Assembly: GCA_932294295.1 (NCBI GenBank) | Contig: OW028580.1 | Span: forward strand, 26,271,396 to 26,335,395 | Length of the DNA stretch: 64,000 bases | Reading direction: 5' to 3' | Source of the DNA: Alitta virens | Lineage: Eukaryota; Annelida; Polychaeta; Phyllodocida; Nereididae | Shown: positions 1 through 11,834 of the stretch, in pieces | Layout: each line of letters begins with the position of its first letter | How positions within the stretch are numbered: the stretch's first letter is position 1 | Program-made: the position numbers and the translations under genes | The notes under the pieces: model-generated | Database searches by the model: none | Seen by the model: only the letters and a program-made list of their open reading frames with translations | What the model was told of the DNA's origin: nothing

Positions 1-192
1 TCATTTTCTGGAACACATTTTTTACCTTTCACTACACCAGATTCGCATAAAGCGAAACCTTGTTCTATTGAAGACTTTTTTTGATACCTGAAGGTTCTAT
101 ATATATTGAGACTATGGTTGGGTATGAAAAAGAGAAAAAAAAGAACATAAGCTACCTGTTGTGGTGTATTAAATTTCTTGTTTTATTTTCAG

Positions 193-329
193 GTTGAACT
201 ACAATCTGAAGGAATATGAGAAAAATTCAACTAGGAAAGAAAGAATTCGATGGCTGAAGCAGTTCATCTTCAATTCCCAGCTCACTGACCCAAGCAAAGA
301 GGTGAAAGAACTTACAGAGGTGGAAATAG
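193..329 (+). CDS. Coding exon a (internal)
   Basis: The acceptor follows TTTTATTTTCAG at 181-192. The frame begins at 194 (one base completes the preceding codon) and reads LNYNLKEYEKNSTRKERIRW through ...VKELTEVEI. Two closer GT sites (after 300 and after 319) would both leave phase 0. Only the donor at 330 (ATAG|GTTTTC) leaves phase 1, which is what the next exon needs, so I chose 329 as the end. The donor is weak at positions +4 to +6, so the end is less certain than the start. Confidence 0.7.
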
Positions 330-3300
330 GTTTTCGCGCACCAGATAAACATTTAATTGTAATAAATTTGTTTTATGTACAACAAAAGATGTTATAACTA
401 TGGTGAGACAGTCAAAGTTTCCATTGATCTTATCAAGTACATCGGCAAAATAGTTCATGCTTTAAGGGGGTTTCACACATAGCCGGATCAGTTTTATTAT
501 TATTATTACCTCCGGTGGGTTCCGGGATCAAAGAGCTGTTAAATGTCAACAAAAAATAAATGTTTGACGATGTGTACACGATGTCAATACGGTCTCAACA
601 AGAAGCAACACGGAGCTAACACGACTGTCCCGTTTAGAGTGCGGAGTGAACCGGAGTTTCATGGTGCCTTCGCGGATATCACCGGTCTTTACACCGTGTT
701 CATTCGTGTGGAACCGTGTTGCTCCTTGTACTCTCCGGCGTTAATGGCGGCGAAATATTCATGCCCGGTTGACGCCGGATGTAGCCGGAGATATGCCGGA
801 GTCAATACGGAGATTCCCGGAGATCGGCGGAGTATATTGGGAGTCTACACGGATCTACACGATTCTACATGGATTAAATTACTCCGGGAACTCCGGCATG
901 AAAAATTTAACATGTTTAATTTTTTCCCCCGGAGTCCCAAGGTGGTCCCGGAGCGCCCCGGACAATGACGGACAATGCCGGACAATCCCGGACATGAACA
1001 CGATGTCTACACGGCTTTCCCCGGAGTATGCGGGAGTATTCCGGAGTTGTCCTCCGGGATGCTCCGGCGTCTGATCCGGCTATGTGTGAAACCCCCTTAA
1101 GTATACAAATATCTAAATTAAAAAATTATTTTACACCATGAAAGAGTGCATTATAACAGACTTAAATTTATGACCATATGATAATGGGGTGGTTGACCAA
1201 TATTTTCTTAATATCTTAATGTAGAAGAAAGCGGGGGTGGGGTGGGGGGGGGGGGGGGTTCCCATCAAAAACCAGATATCGGGGATGGGGGGAGGGGATC
1301 TCAATACACCATAACCTTATAACTTCATATTTTCGTAGGAAATAGTGATTCCCGTTGGAAGTGTGTTTCGGAGAAAGCAAGGACACAGACGAACGACATT
1401 TACAAACGAAGATCCGCTCTTTAAGAGAGCTACTGAAAGTAAGTAACAACATTATGTTGAACTAGCGCAAACCCGTTAGATCGAGCTATAGAAAACCGGG
1501 GCTGATCCTCCCCCCCCCCCCCCCTACTCCAAGGCCCTACAAGTCGTAATTAAATTTTGTAAGAGAAATATGTGAAAAGATAGGCAAAATCCACCCCCAA
1601 TGGGCTGAAAGCCCTGCCACAACCAAAAATTATAGTATTAAGTTCAAGTTCAATCGTTTATTCACCATATATATATAAACAGAAAATGGATATTGTCATT
1701 ATTTTGGAAATATGTGTGGATATGTATAAATATATATATGATTGGTAGTCTCACAAGGCATCATTGAAGTGCCGCTCACGCAAGACTACCATAGATATTA
1801 ACATTGTAGTATCCATATATTTGATATATATTTTTTCTTTGATATTTATTGATAAAAAGTATATAAAATCAACAACATAAAAATATAGGGGTGTAAAGGT
1901 CAGGTGACATACACACTCCCCCTACCAACAAAGCTTTGATTATTAATAGCACCTTCAAATTTTTTTTTAACTGAAATTGATAATATCAGGGTCAAGACTG
2001 TTCCATGCATTGACAATTCTATTAGCAAAGAAACATTTTCTTACATCTGTCCGGCTATAAAAGTGAAAGAAGTTTTTACGACCTCTGTGGTTACTGCTAT
2101 GAGATTTGATGAGTAAGATGTTTTTTTAGTGACCTGCCCGCCGTCCGTCCACCTTACCCCCGTCGATGAAATGAAAATATTGATAACTTCACTTCTAGTT
2201 AACAATTCTTGACAATTGAGACAGATTCTGAATGTTCAGAATCTGAGGAATTGGTCCTGAGTAGTTGAATACCTAGTTATATAAATTTGGTGTTCATTTC
2301 ACTAATAACAATGATAAATAATTATAACATTGCTACTAATAAATACATTAATAATACATAAATTAACTTTTTAGACCAGTGTACAATTATTTTATGATTT
2401 CATAAAGGTATTATAACAACAACAACAAATATTGACTTTAATCAACTGCTAATTAATGAAATATAATCTCCATCAATTGAACATAACAGGGGTGGAAATA
2501 TCCAATTGTGGTGGATTAGGGAATTAGGGAATAAAATTTAAAAAAAATCCCGATTGCAATTAATATAACGGTTTTGTGTATTCGCAATATGCAATATGAA
2601 TGGTCACTCTCTGGAATTTTATTGCAATTTAGTTAATATTTCTAAGTATAAAGAGACCATGATGGATTCACATCCACATTCCACTTTGGACTACACAAGA
2701 GACATTGCAAAGAGAGGGGAATCAAAGTATTCTGCTGGAGCATGTGGAGATGTATTATTTATATATTTATGGATTCTTTTTGGGTTGTGCAGTTAATAAA
2801 AAAAATCTAAACATTAAAATACTTCATCATCATATAAATTAATGCCGGCAGCCATCTTGGTTCTGTTCTATTTAAAACGCTATCTCCTCCCTGGATAATC
2901 CTTTTATATCCTTCCCACTTAGCCAGGACCTTCTACGTGTATTTCTCAAGGGAGCTAAGGTCTGGTTTACTTAATAAACCTAAATTTGTTGTTTTATTTT
3001 CCGTTATAAATTAAGTTAAAAACCAGAAAGAGGCTGACCCCCCTACCGACCATGCTTGCAAGTAGAATTAAGGCTCTTGAATGAAACTCAGAATGAGGCT
3101 GAATGGCAGGTCACATGACCTCACAGAGCAAGTGATCTTTTTGAACTCTTGACTGAATAGGGGCAGTGGCAACATTTGATTTTTATAAATGCATGTATTG
3201 TAGGATCCCTCAAATCAAATTAAAAAGTACTGGAAAAAGGGGGCAGAGCTTACAGGGTTGGATCCATGTATCGGCTACTGGTCATTGAACCAGTTAGGCT

Positions 3301-6300
3301 TTAGAATCATTCTGCTCCAGACGATCAAATCATTTATACTGTGTCCTGTCCACCAAGTAAGCATTGTCTCAGACCTGCTGGGGCACTCAGAGCTGGTACA
3401 TTAACATTTACCTTCATATTTTTCATTTTAAGTTAAATGCAACTTGACAATTACATTACTAAAGCCTTTTATAATTATTTTAATTTTTCATCCTATTTTC
3501 AGCATTACATTGCTGCTCATTGCTTTACCCCATAATTAAATTACCAAAAATAAATAAATATAAACTAGGTCCAATTGTAGTGGTAGTATGCAAAATCATA
3601 TGCAACAAAGATTTACCCTGGTGGCAAATTGCCCATAAAATTTCAATAGCTTGGTCCTCTCTGGTTCCCTGTGAGAGTGAATAACACTCAGGTTGGGTCT
3701 GGTGAGTTCTGTGATCTGATTGGCTGATATCTAGGATCCAAACATTGGGACGTCACTTTCCGATTGACAGGCCCGACCTGTCTCCTTAATTGAGATGGGA
3801 AGTTCCTACTTGCCTGAATTGCACAACATTTTAGAATCCCTCCCCCCCCCCCCTCCAATTTATTGTTGTTATAAAGTGACAAGAAAAAAGGATACAAATA
3901 ATAAAACCTTTGTGTAGAATTCAACTGTGCTAACGAAATTTGTCTTTTAAACTTATTGCTAAAATCCATTTTCTTTACTTTAAGCAAGATCAGCTATACT
4001 GTATATATGTTTATCTGTGCAAACTGCATGAGATCCATGCATTCATTGTACATTGTTACGGGTTTTGCTATTTTAATGAAGGATACAAAATGTTAGATGA
4101 CCTGATAGCAGTGCTAGTTTTTATTATTATGCATATTTCATTTGTTTTTACATAACATATATATCTGCAATAATGGCAGCTATGGAGGTTTTTGTAAAAA
4201 TGTGGTTAAGAATTGGAAATTATATATTTACTAAAAAATCTGATGTTTTGACTTGCATTTAGCAGGCCAACGTCGCCATGGCGAGAGAAGGCTTGCGGCT
4301 CCATTGTGAAATAAAATGAGGAATAATGAAGTAAATAACACCTGAAAACACACAGAAATTAAACCTGAGCTAAGTTAGTACATAAATTATTCCGGTAAAA
4401 TAATACTGGCCCAAGATCCAGCCAGATTGGAGTTTACCTCTGGCAAAAACCGCCGACCCTTATGGGCCTTAGCACAATATAGAAGTAGATATACATTACA
4501 TCTTCCACAGTGACATCCTAATGTATTTATTGATGAATGGGTATTGGGTATCAACAAATGAGTTCCTATACTAGGTTCAGCCTGTACAAAGAGAAAAAAA
4601 GTTTTTGTAACGTCACAAATCTGCTATTAATTGTCTATTCAAATGTTTTCTGAGTGAACAGTAGGGTAATAATTCTTTTGAAGTGGTGATATCTAACTTT
4701 AGTTAGAACCCTGACTGTCATCTATGTTAAGTCAGAATTGTTCAGTTTGTATAAAAATTCTGTCACTGATATTTATCTTTATATTTATTTAATCTATTTT
4801 ACAGGGATAGTTGATGAAGGTACAGATGCTAAAGCAGCTGAGGAACAGGTATTACTTTGTTATACAAATAATTTAAAAATATGAAATTTTAATTGTTTAA
4901 TTGATTTACTGGTAAGTCCAAAGGCTGTTCTGTGACAGTGCTAGCTTCCTTGCAAAAAAAATTGCCATGTATTGACTTAAAAAAATGTTATGTACAATGA
5001 TAATTTGACTGCATTAAAGTGTTATTTAGTGGTTAATAGACCCAAATGTCAAACTTGGTGCAAAATGTGAGTTTTGGCATTGCTATTCCTACCCGCACAC
5101 TAGTGGTTAATATTAATTATATCAGTTTTCCAAAAGCAAGAGATATAAAGGACCTTTGCCCTGTATGACCGTAATTTGTTAGCTTATTCATCTCCTTTCT
5201 GATTGGATGCAACAGAAGTTTATTGAAAAATCAGGGAAGGCCTTAGAAAGCACTACCATATTTGGAATATGGTGTCATAGCGTCATTGTGTAACCGGGTG
5301 TCTGATTGGTCAATAAGTTAGTTTCTTCTGCCAGAGGACAGCACCTGCAAGGCATTACATTCGTCCGGCAGTGACCATTGCCAACTGTTATTTGACGTCC
5401 TGAAAATGATGATAAATGATGGTAGGGGAGTATTTTCTTGTTTTTCTTCGCTAGGAAAGTATAATATGTGTGTTTATAATTTTCTGCACATTCTAGCATC
5501 CTGCTGGTGTCCCCATCATCGAACGAATCAAGGCTTGGTTTGGATTTGGAGCTGCTAGGGAATATGTTTCTGAAACTCAGATAGAACACCCTGAAATCCC
5601 AATTGCAACTCCATCCAGTAGCCAAATCGTAGGCCGTCGACTGTCACATATGCTCGTAAATGAAGATAAGAATATTAGGTTCATTGGCACAAAAGTCAAA
5701 ATTGAAAGTAAGTTATATCATACATGAATAATATTAAAGACAAATGTGGGTATTCAGTTCTACCACTGAGAATGCCATGAAATTGTGTACAAATTTAAAG
5801 AGTTCTTGTTAAAAATAATGAAAGAAAAATGGGGGGGGGGGGGGGGGGGGGTCACCATAGTTTTAAAAACTTTGTCTGACAAATACCAATTGCATGTTAA
5901 TTCAATGAGAAAATTGAAAATAATGTTTCCAAGCATAAGAAGGGTTTAAATGCATTTTCACCACTGAATTTTACACTATTGTGTGATACTAAGTTAAGTA
6001 ATCCCAACATCTTTTAAGAAAAAAAAGTATAGGTCACCATCCATATAAGCGCGGTTTCACAACATAGGGAAATCCTGCCAAAACTGTTTTAACTTGCGCC
6101 TTCGTACAGTTTTTGAAGTACAGCTATAAATCGCACACCATTAGAACCGCGATACAAACGCGCAACTTACAAACCAAATTTAATAAAGATCAGACAACTA
6201 GAAGCGGAGGAAAGTCTGATTATAGTACAAATTCAGGCTTGGCAAAAGCCGTGAATTTTTGACGTTGAACAAATCGTCCACACACAATTCGTCTGAGATA

Positions 6301-9300
6301 AAACGAACTTGACGGCTGTTGTTTTTTTAAGAAACGGACTTTGTTTTCGTTTATTTTGATCTAGAATTGTTACAATATAATAAATCCACTATATCAGTGC
6401 TACATTACACAGTTAAGAGCTAAAAATCGTATATTACAGGATATTTATTGTATGCGTGGTGGCGCGCCTGTCACTTCACTGCAGCGCCATCTGTGAAAAT
6501 ATAATCTCCAACGTTTTAGCAAAATATTATTATTTGCCGTGTGTCATGGTATATAATGTATACCCTAGTCTTAATAAACTTTAAAAAATTTGTTAAGTAC
6601 ATATAAATAATCTCTATCCCTGATTTCTGTCATTTTTAACTTTTTAATCTCTAAAATTCTGCACGTGCTACCATGACGTTGCGTCATGAGCAAGTAAACA
6701 AAATGGGATACAGTCGATTCGCATCTTTAAATGAGCAATAACTGCGTTTCAAGGTATGTTTATATGTTTGAAGGTGTAAGAACATGTTAGGATATTTTCA
6801 CTGTGGTTTTGTGGTGCAAAATCTTGTCTAATAAGGAGTTATTGCCTCTGACATCACTGGCGCCGATTTGTTTTTCTGTTGATATTTTTGAGGACGGCAT
6901 GACCATCTCAACTTTTTTAGTGCGATTTCGTCGCAAACATTTTCTTATGTTAGGATTATCAACACAGCTTTGTTGGTTATTATTACACACGGAGGCAGAG
7001 AAATACATTGCCTACAGCTTTGCCTGATTTGGGTCGAAAATAGGGATTATTCTTAAAATCGACATTGTTGACTAAAGTAACATTTTAAAATTGCCTTATG
7101 GGCTGAAAAAAGCTATGGTTTGGAATCAGTCCCTACATCTACATGTAGGGACTGATGGATCGGTAGCTATCGGTCGACATCCATAAAATGAAGCTGTATG
7201 ACATTGAATGTTTGTCCCACCCCCTTCTAAAAAGTCCCAAACACTTCAGAAGCATACATTTTGGTGAAATACATGGAGAAGGGGCATGATAATATCATAA
7301 GTTTACACATTTTTTAGAGTCCCAACAGTTTAAGAGAATAAAATTGTCTGAATCAACAGCACCGCATCTGGCCCCCTGGTGGTAAAAACGAAATTGATTT
7401 GATGGTTAGTTCTTGCATATAAATGATATATGGGACATTTTTACTGGGTATAACACTTATTTTCATAAATAAAACATAAAAGTAGACTATATGTGCTAGT
7501 TCTGGAACTTAATCCCCAAAATAATAGAAAACAGCAGAGGCGACTGGAGCGCCATCTGTGGATAAACGGCGCTTTTCGTAATTCTCACAAGAGGGCACTG
7601 ATGATACCTGCAATTGTCTTTAATTATCTTCCCGAATAATCTCAAGTTCTTTCCACGTTTAAAATGTAAAATTAAATTTCTTGTTTTCTTAGAGATTATT
7701 TTGCCTTTCATTAAGACCCCAAAAGGAGTCACTACAGTTCATAGTCGATAAAGCTAGGAACCAGTTCCAAATTTTGCAATTGATTTATCGAAACTGGTGG
7801 TGGCCGATTATCGATTGATAAAGATTATTTTATTTATGATTATTATTTTGGGGTCTAACCCTTCGATATGGTCTGATGATTGTGGTGATCATAATTGTGG
7901 CATTCCATTGTAATTTTCTTTACTATACAAGTCAAATCCTTTCATTGACATGAATTTGCAAAACAAAGTATACACTACCGAATACCAAAATTAATGAAAG
8001 AATGGAAAATTCAGATAAAAGAAAATATTTACACCCATAGCCTTTCTACTAGTATGCAAAAAACTAAACAATACAATCATCATATTTAACTGACTGTAGC
8101 ATTCAGAAATGCTTTATTTGAGGTAATTCCTCATAACAAAATTAAATAAATAAAACATAATTGTTAATAACTATCTTAATTAGTATCGGACTGGAATCTC
8201 GCTCCCAAAAAGCAACATGACTGTCTTAGGGGTATCTCCCAAAGGCACACAGCATCTTTATACAAACTTTTATAGATAATTTTTGATTTTTTAAATGTGC
8301 CAGAATAAAATCATCATCATTTCGCTGTATAAGATCTTTCGTTCATAATAAATTATTATTCTGAAACCTGCGCCATACCAAATTGCCATGATCTGCTAAA
8401 ATCAGAGGCAAACATTGCACTGGCTCAGGATCATGTTTTGTTACAACCATAAATACAATTTACTAAATTAAAACTAAGTAACTCCATTCATAGGTGGCCT
8501 AGAATTTACATTCCATACAATATTTTGTGTTGGACGAATTTTGAGTCTAATTAAATTCATTGTACGTTTGTATATTTCAGTCGACAACTTTTGGAGAAGA
8601 CTATTACGCCAAGTGAGGTCATGGGCTTCACACATTTTACGATGGCATACGGCAACACAGGTAGAAGTCGAAATGCAAATGTGTGATTCGGAAAGAGAGA
8701 TTCTGAACACCATTCGAAGACACACTTTGCACTCTGTTCGAGAACGAAGCGGCAGCGTCTTGACCCAATGTGATGATCCTCTTTTGGGACTGAGAAGATC
8801 TTCAAGGCCATCAGGTAGAGTTACATTTATAAGAAATGTTCAAGTTTAAAAAGAGCAGGGGGGGGGGGGGGTGGACCTGAAATTGTTTGACCCCCCACCC
8901 CCGATATCTGGTTTTTGACCGCTTTTTTCTACATTCAGATATTAAGAAAATACTGATGAACGACCCCCCTCTCCCCGATATCAGTTTTTCCCAGACCAGT
9001 AAAAACAGTGTCAAGGAATATATTTACTTCAGATTTTGCAACCGGATAGAGGATTGTCAAGGAAATGGGTGTGATAAATAATGATTGTTTGAGAAGGTTA
9101 CTTTTGGATTCTTTTGGTATATACCCTGTGTGCGAAAGTGGATGAAAAACACCTCCAACCTTTAAGCCAAGTTGTTCTATCTTTAAGAATTCCCACTGGT
9201 CATCATGGATGAAATGTCACAAAATGAAAATATCCAAATACATTCAGAGTACTTAGCTTAGGAATACTATTTCCATGTCAGGGCCATTGGAGCAGGAGCA

Positions 9301-10541
9301 TTGCTACAATATTATATAGCTTGTTTAATTTACCAAGATTTCCTGAACTAACCAGTCATGTAAATTTTGTTGGTCACCGATGTTGTTTACTATATTTGCT
9401 TTGTTTGAAATTTCCATATAGATTTCCACATTTTGTCACATATTTAGCTATGTTATATCAAATAGAATATTCAATGTTCTATGGAATGTTTTTCTGCTTT
9501 GCTCAAATGGCTTTTCTCTTTTACACCAGAGGGCATTATGAGCGTTCAAATTGCTGGTGAGCATGGAAGCCATGAGGGGCCATCTGGGAAGAAACTTGGT
9601 CATGTCAGGAGTGAAGTTTCTAGAAGGGTATGTCATAAAGTTGAAATTTTAAAATGCTTACTGTTCCTAAAATCAAGTAGAAGATTTCAAAATAATGCAC
9701 TTGCATTATATTTCATGGTCGTTTTGAAGCTAAAGCGAATAAAACTTATTCCAGCGGATTCAATCAATGAAGTTGCATTGAGAATGAAGTAAATCTCTTA
9801 AATTGCTACATCACTTGTTCTATTCTTGCTTAAGTTATCTAACTCTCGCTTGAGACCAGAATAGTGAGATCAAATTGCTAATCTGTCTATTGCATTTTGA
9901 TACTTTTTCAGGGAAGCAAAATTCCCTCCATGGATGCCTTGTCGGAAGATGAGGAAATCGCTGATTACGATGACATGGAGTTAAGCAAAGCGTCAGAAAC
10001 TGGTCATATACCTTTGAGGGACACGGCAAAAGATGACAAGTTATCCAAAATGATGAAAGTTGTCGCTGAAGTTAATGCTATGACAGATGATGAGGCTGTA
10101 GGACCAGAATCTGATGGAAGAATTGTTACTGATGGCCGTAAATTTGCCCAGCCTTGCGAAGCCACCGTAATAAATGTTCAAGAAGCTGAAGTACTTCGTG
10201 ACACCATCAGTTTCTCTGCGAAATCCAGATATAGTCTCTACGATGAGAGTGTATGGCAAGAAACTGATGTAGCGAGACCAATCCGAGGGATTAGATCTTC
10301 AGATGATGCAAGGACAGCAGAAGACAAAAGCAGTGATCTTTCGTTGAAATCCGATTGGTTGTCCCTGTGCGAATTAGAATCGACGCCAGAAATGCCTTCG
10401 ACAAGTTCAGAAATGGTGCAAGTTGAGCCTGATCAACAGACTCTAAACCAAGAGCCGACGGAAGACTTTGTAGATTATGTCGTCAATCTGTCGACAAAAC
10501 GCTCCCACGTAAAGGAAGAAGATGGTGAAAAGAAATATTGA
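193..10541 (+). CDS. 3' portion of a six-exon-visible protein-coding gene, product not recognised
   Basis: Six exons (193-329, 4805-4848, 5497-5707, 8581-8814, 9530-9627, 9912-10541) join into one frame of about 450 residues ending in TGA at 10539-10541. Every intron starts GT and ends AG and all phases agree (1, 0, 1, 1, 0), which is strong evidence for a real gene. The start lies upstream of the window. The first ~50 residues are basic and charged. A middle part has VPIIERIKAWFGFG, then a tryptophan/arginine-rich stretch (DNFWRRLLRQVRSW). The last ~210 residues are acidic and serine-rich, as in a disordered cytoplasmic tail. I see no transmembrane helix, signal peptide or catalytic motif in this part. 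I cannot assign a family. It could be the intracellular tail of a larger membrane protein, but that is a guess. Introns 1, 3 and 4 carry transposon remains. Confidence 0.85.
462..1100. mobile_element. MITE with TTAA target duplication and near-perfect terminal inverted repeats
   Basis: TTAA at 462-465 and at 1097-1100 bracket a 631-bp element. The left end reads GGGGGTTTCACACATAGCC and continues to GGATCAG; the right end is its reverse complement over about 26 bases. TTAA duplication is the hallmark of piggyBac-superfamily insertion. No transposase is present. The interior is much richer in GC than its surroundings and carries many CCGGAG/CTCCGG motifs. It lies in the first visible intron. 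The 141-residue open frame inside looks spurious. Confidence 0.88.
1196..1300 (-). repeat. Poly-G-bearing interspersed repeat, copy 1
   Basis: It contains a G run and the motif CCAGATATCGGGG. The reverse complement matches 8880-8990 (CCCCGATATCTGGTTTTTG, then TTCTACATT.AGATATTAAG). Two copies in opposite orientation in different introns show an interspersed family, perhaps a MITE. Confidence 0.6.
1640..2150 (-). pseudogene. 3' end of a non-LTR retrotransposon (LINE), 5'-truncated
   Basis: Read on the minus strand, 2125 down to about 1970 translates as SHSSNHRGRKNFFHFYSRTD, then VRKCFFANRIVNAWNSLDPD and IINFS. The R..F/N-R-I/V-V-N-x-W-N-S-L pattern is the familiar C-terminal end of LINE reverse-transcriptase ORF2 proteins. 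Downstream on that strand come a stem-loop (AGTCT..AGACT arms at about 1745-1793) and a 3' tail with AATAAA and the hexamer TTGAAC repeated (about 1640-1665). Everything upstream of the C-terminus is missing, typical of 5' truncation. The subfamily is not assigned. Confidence 0.72.
2151..4804. other. Intron remainder, no gene seen
   Basis: AT-rich intron sequence. It has a C run at 3841-3853 and scattered short repeat-like pieces (for example 3230-3390), but nothing I can assign. Short open frames at 2596-2796 and 3940-4155 have no coding signature. Confidence 0.5.
4805..4848 (+). CDS. Coding exon b (44-nt small exon)
   Basis: It is bounded by TTTTACAG upstream and CAG|GTATTA downstream. Two of the three frames hit stops at once. 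The frame taking two bases to finish a codon reads IVDEGTDAKAAEEQ and leaves phase 0. It links exactly to exons a and c. At 44 nt it is short enough to be missed by gene finders or skipped in some transcripts. Confidence 0.72.
5497..5707 (+). CDS. Coding exon c
   Basis: The acceptor is TTCTAG at 5491-5496 and the donor is the consensus GTAAGT at 5708-5713. It reads HPAGVPIIERIKAWFGFGAA and continues through a VSETQIEHPEIP segment to GTKVKIE, ending in phase 1. The tract IIERIKAWFGFG is the most distinctive part and the best bait for a homology search. The opposite-strand open frame over 5275-5625 is a shadow of this exon. Confidence 0.85.
5831..5851. repeat. Poly-G tract (21 G)
   Basis: An uninterrupted run of about 21 G inside the third visible intron. 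The window holds around a dozen such runs of 10 or more G or C, most of them within interspersed repeats. Confidence 0.9.
5852..8580. other. Intron remainder, no gene seen
   Basis: AT-rich intron. GCGCCATCTGTG occurs at about 6483 and again near 7549, suggesting remnants of one repeat family. The only strong local structure is the hairpin at 7125-7156. Open frames at 6787-7027 and 7496-7732 are unsupported. Confidence 0.45.
7125..7156. repeat. Short perfect hairpin
   Basis: ATCAGTCCCTACA and its exact reverse complement TGTAGGGACTGAT are separated by six bases. It could be a MITE core or a structured intron RNA; I see no further support for either. Confidence 0.7.
8581..8814 (+). CDS. Coding exon d
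   Basis: The acceptor TATATTTCAG ends at 8580 and the donor is GTAGAG at 8815. With the base carried over from exon c the first codon is Ile, giving IDNFWRRLLRQVRSWASHIL, then a WHTATQVEVEMQMCDSERE segment and SVRERSGSVLTQCDDPLLG. The W/R-rich start could form an amphipathic helix. It ends in phase 1. Two minus-strand open frames here are shadows. Confidence 0.85.
8860..9005 (+). repeat. Poly-G-bearing interspersed repeat, copy 2
   Basis: It has a G run at about 8859-8872, then CCCCGATATCTGGTTTTTG and TTTCTACATTCAGATATTAAG, a reverse-complement match to 1196-1300. A second CCCCGATATC motif at about 8977 suggests the copy is internally duplicated. It sits in the fourth visible intron. Confidence 0.6.
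9530..9627 (+). CDS. Coding exon e
   Basis: The acceptor is TTTACACCAG ending at 9529 and the donor is GTATGT at 9628. The carried base plus AG gives Glu, then GIMSVQIAGEHGSHEGPSGK and ...HVRSEVSRR, leaving phase 0 as required by the last exon. Using the next AG two bases later runs into a stop, or breaks the frame of the last exon, so it was not chosen. Confidence 0.78.
9912..10541 (+). CDS. Last coding exon f with stop codon
   Basis: The acceptor is ACTTTTTCAG ending at 9911. The frame is open for 209 codons to TGA at 10539-10541. It begins GSKIPSMDALSEDEEIADYD and is rich in Asp, Glu and Ser throughout, ending KRSHVKEEDGEKKY. This is the sort of acidic disordered C-terminal tail that evolves fast, so homologs may be hard to align here. 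Its base composition is clearly richer in GC than the flanking non-coding DNA, which supports coding. Confidence 0.88.
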   Translation, partial: GSKIPSMDALSEDEEIADYDDMELSKASETGHIPLRDTAKDDKLSKMMKVVAEVNAMTDDEAVGPESDGRIVTDGRKFAQPCEATVINVQEAEVLRDTISFSAKSRYSLYDESVWQETDVARPIRGIRSSDDARTAEDKSSDLSLKSDWLSLCELESTPEMPSTSSEMVQVEPDQQTLNQEPTEDFVDYVVNLSTKRSHVKEEDGEKKY

Positions 10542-10975
10542 CGTCTGAACTCCCAAGAAAATGTTCCGCTCCAGTTTTTGTCACAGAGCAGATATAAGCT
10601 ACGTTCAAATTTAAAAGATTTTTTTATCATTAAGTTTTGACTGATGAAGCAATATCAATAGGCTATGATTAGATACTTTTGGATATATTTACTGACCATT
10701 GTATTAATTTAGATTGATTGATATTTGTGATAAATGTAATTGCACTGCAGTCATCATCAAGTTGGTTAAAAATATTTGTCTCCAAAACTTGTGTATTTTG
10801 CTTTCTGTATATTAACGGACATCAAGTCAGATGTTATGCCTTAATTATGCTAACTAGCAATGTACCTGTGCTATGCACAGAAGAGTTTAATACATAAGAA
10901 TGGTTATTTGATACAGAAAGTATTCAGATGACTTTGATTCAGTTAAAAAAAAAAAAAAAAAGTGCAGTAATGGAT
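10542..10975 (+). other. Probable 3' UTR, end undefined
   Basis: AT-rich DNA directly after the stop codon. I found no canonical AATAAA in the first ~400 bases, so the cleavage site cannot be placed. A run of about 18 A lies near 10947-10964 and is genomic. Confidence 0.35.
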
Positions 10976-11830
10976 ATACAAATGCCGTTTAGGGATTATC
11001 TTCATTCTTCCAAGTCTATTCTGATCTGTGGCCTTGACCTTGTATGTGGCTGGTCAAATAGGTTAGCATGCACAATTAGTGCGCAGTAAACATGGCGAAC
11101 GTGGTTGTAGCGTGCAGAGATCTCTTGCACTGGCAGTCAGAAAACACATTAGTCATGCGTAATTTCAATGCCAGAACAGTGCCAGCATCTGCTAAAATGT
11201 CATAGCTACACTCCTGCAAAGTTTTGAGTAAGTAGCTTAGGAGGAGTTAGAGGACAACACTGGACAGCGCTTACGTGAATTATAGTAGTAGGATTGAAAG
11301 TCAAGTAAGATTGTGCCAGCAATCATTGAGTTTCTCAAAATTAAGCCATAGCAAGTCAAAATATTGCAGAAGCATTAGCAAGGCAAGATGACAAACAATT
11401 TCTACGGTTCATTGAGAATTTCGTGCAAAACTTACACCAATATTTTGGAGTTTGCTTCAAAATATATATATATATATATGCAAGGCCAATTTACATTGCT
11501 CGAATTAAGTGCCATATGGCCTGTTGTAGGCCTAATCCATGTTCAAAACGGGCATCTTGTAGGACATCAGTTAAAACATTAACTGGTGTGTGACAAACCA
11601 GTTCATGCTAACACCTGGCTTTCAGATGTTTGCTTGTGAAGCTGCAGTCATTACTTTGGCTTATTGTCATTTTGTTCCAACTTTCAATGGACCCAAGGAG
11701 GGGTTCTGAATCCAACCCCCCCCCCCTCCTCACCCATTCTTCTATCTCGTTGCAACTGTACTCAAGGTGGTCTCTTTGGTTCTCTGCAAGTAACAATAAT
11801 GAAGCCCCCTAGCGTGTATGTCTATTACTG
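10976..11830. other. Intergenic, nothing assigned
   Basis: AT-rich sequence with a short AT dinucleotide run near 11461-11480 and a C run at about 11717. No exon or complete repeat is recognised. Confidence 0.4.
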
Positions 11831-11834
11831 GCTT

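Noticed and set aside
543..968. 141-residue open frame inside the TTAA MITE
   Set aside because: It lies wholly within a non-autonomous element, has no transposase motifs, and owes its openness to high GC content.
9532..9556. Alternative exon e starting two bases later and ending before GTGAGC at 9557
   Set aside because: It joins to the last exon in a frame that meets a stop after about 14 codons.
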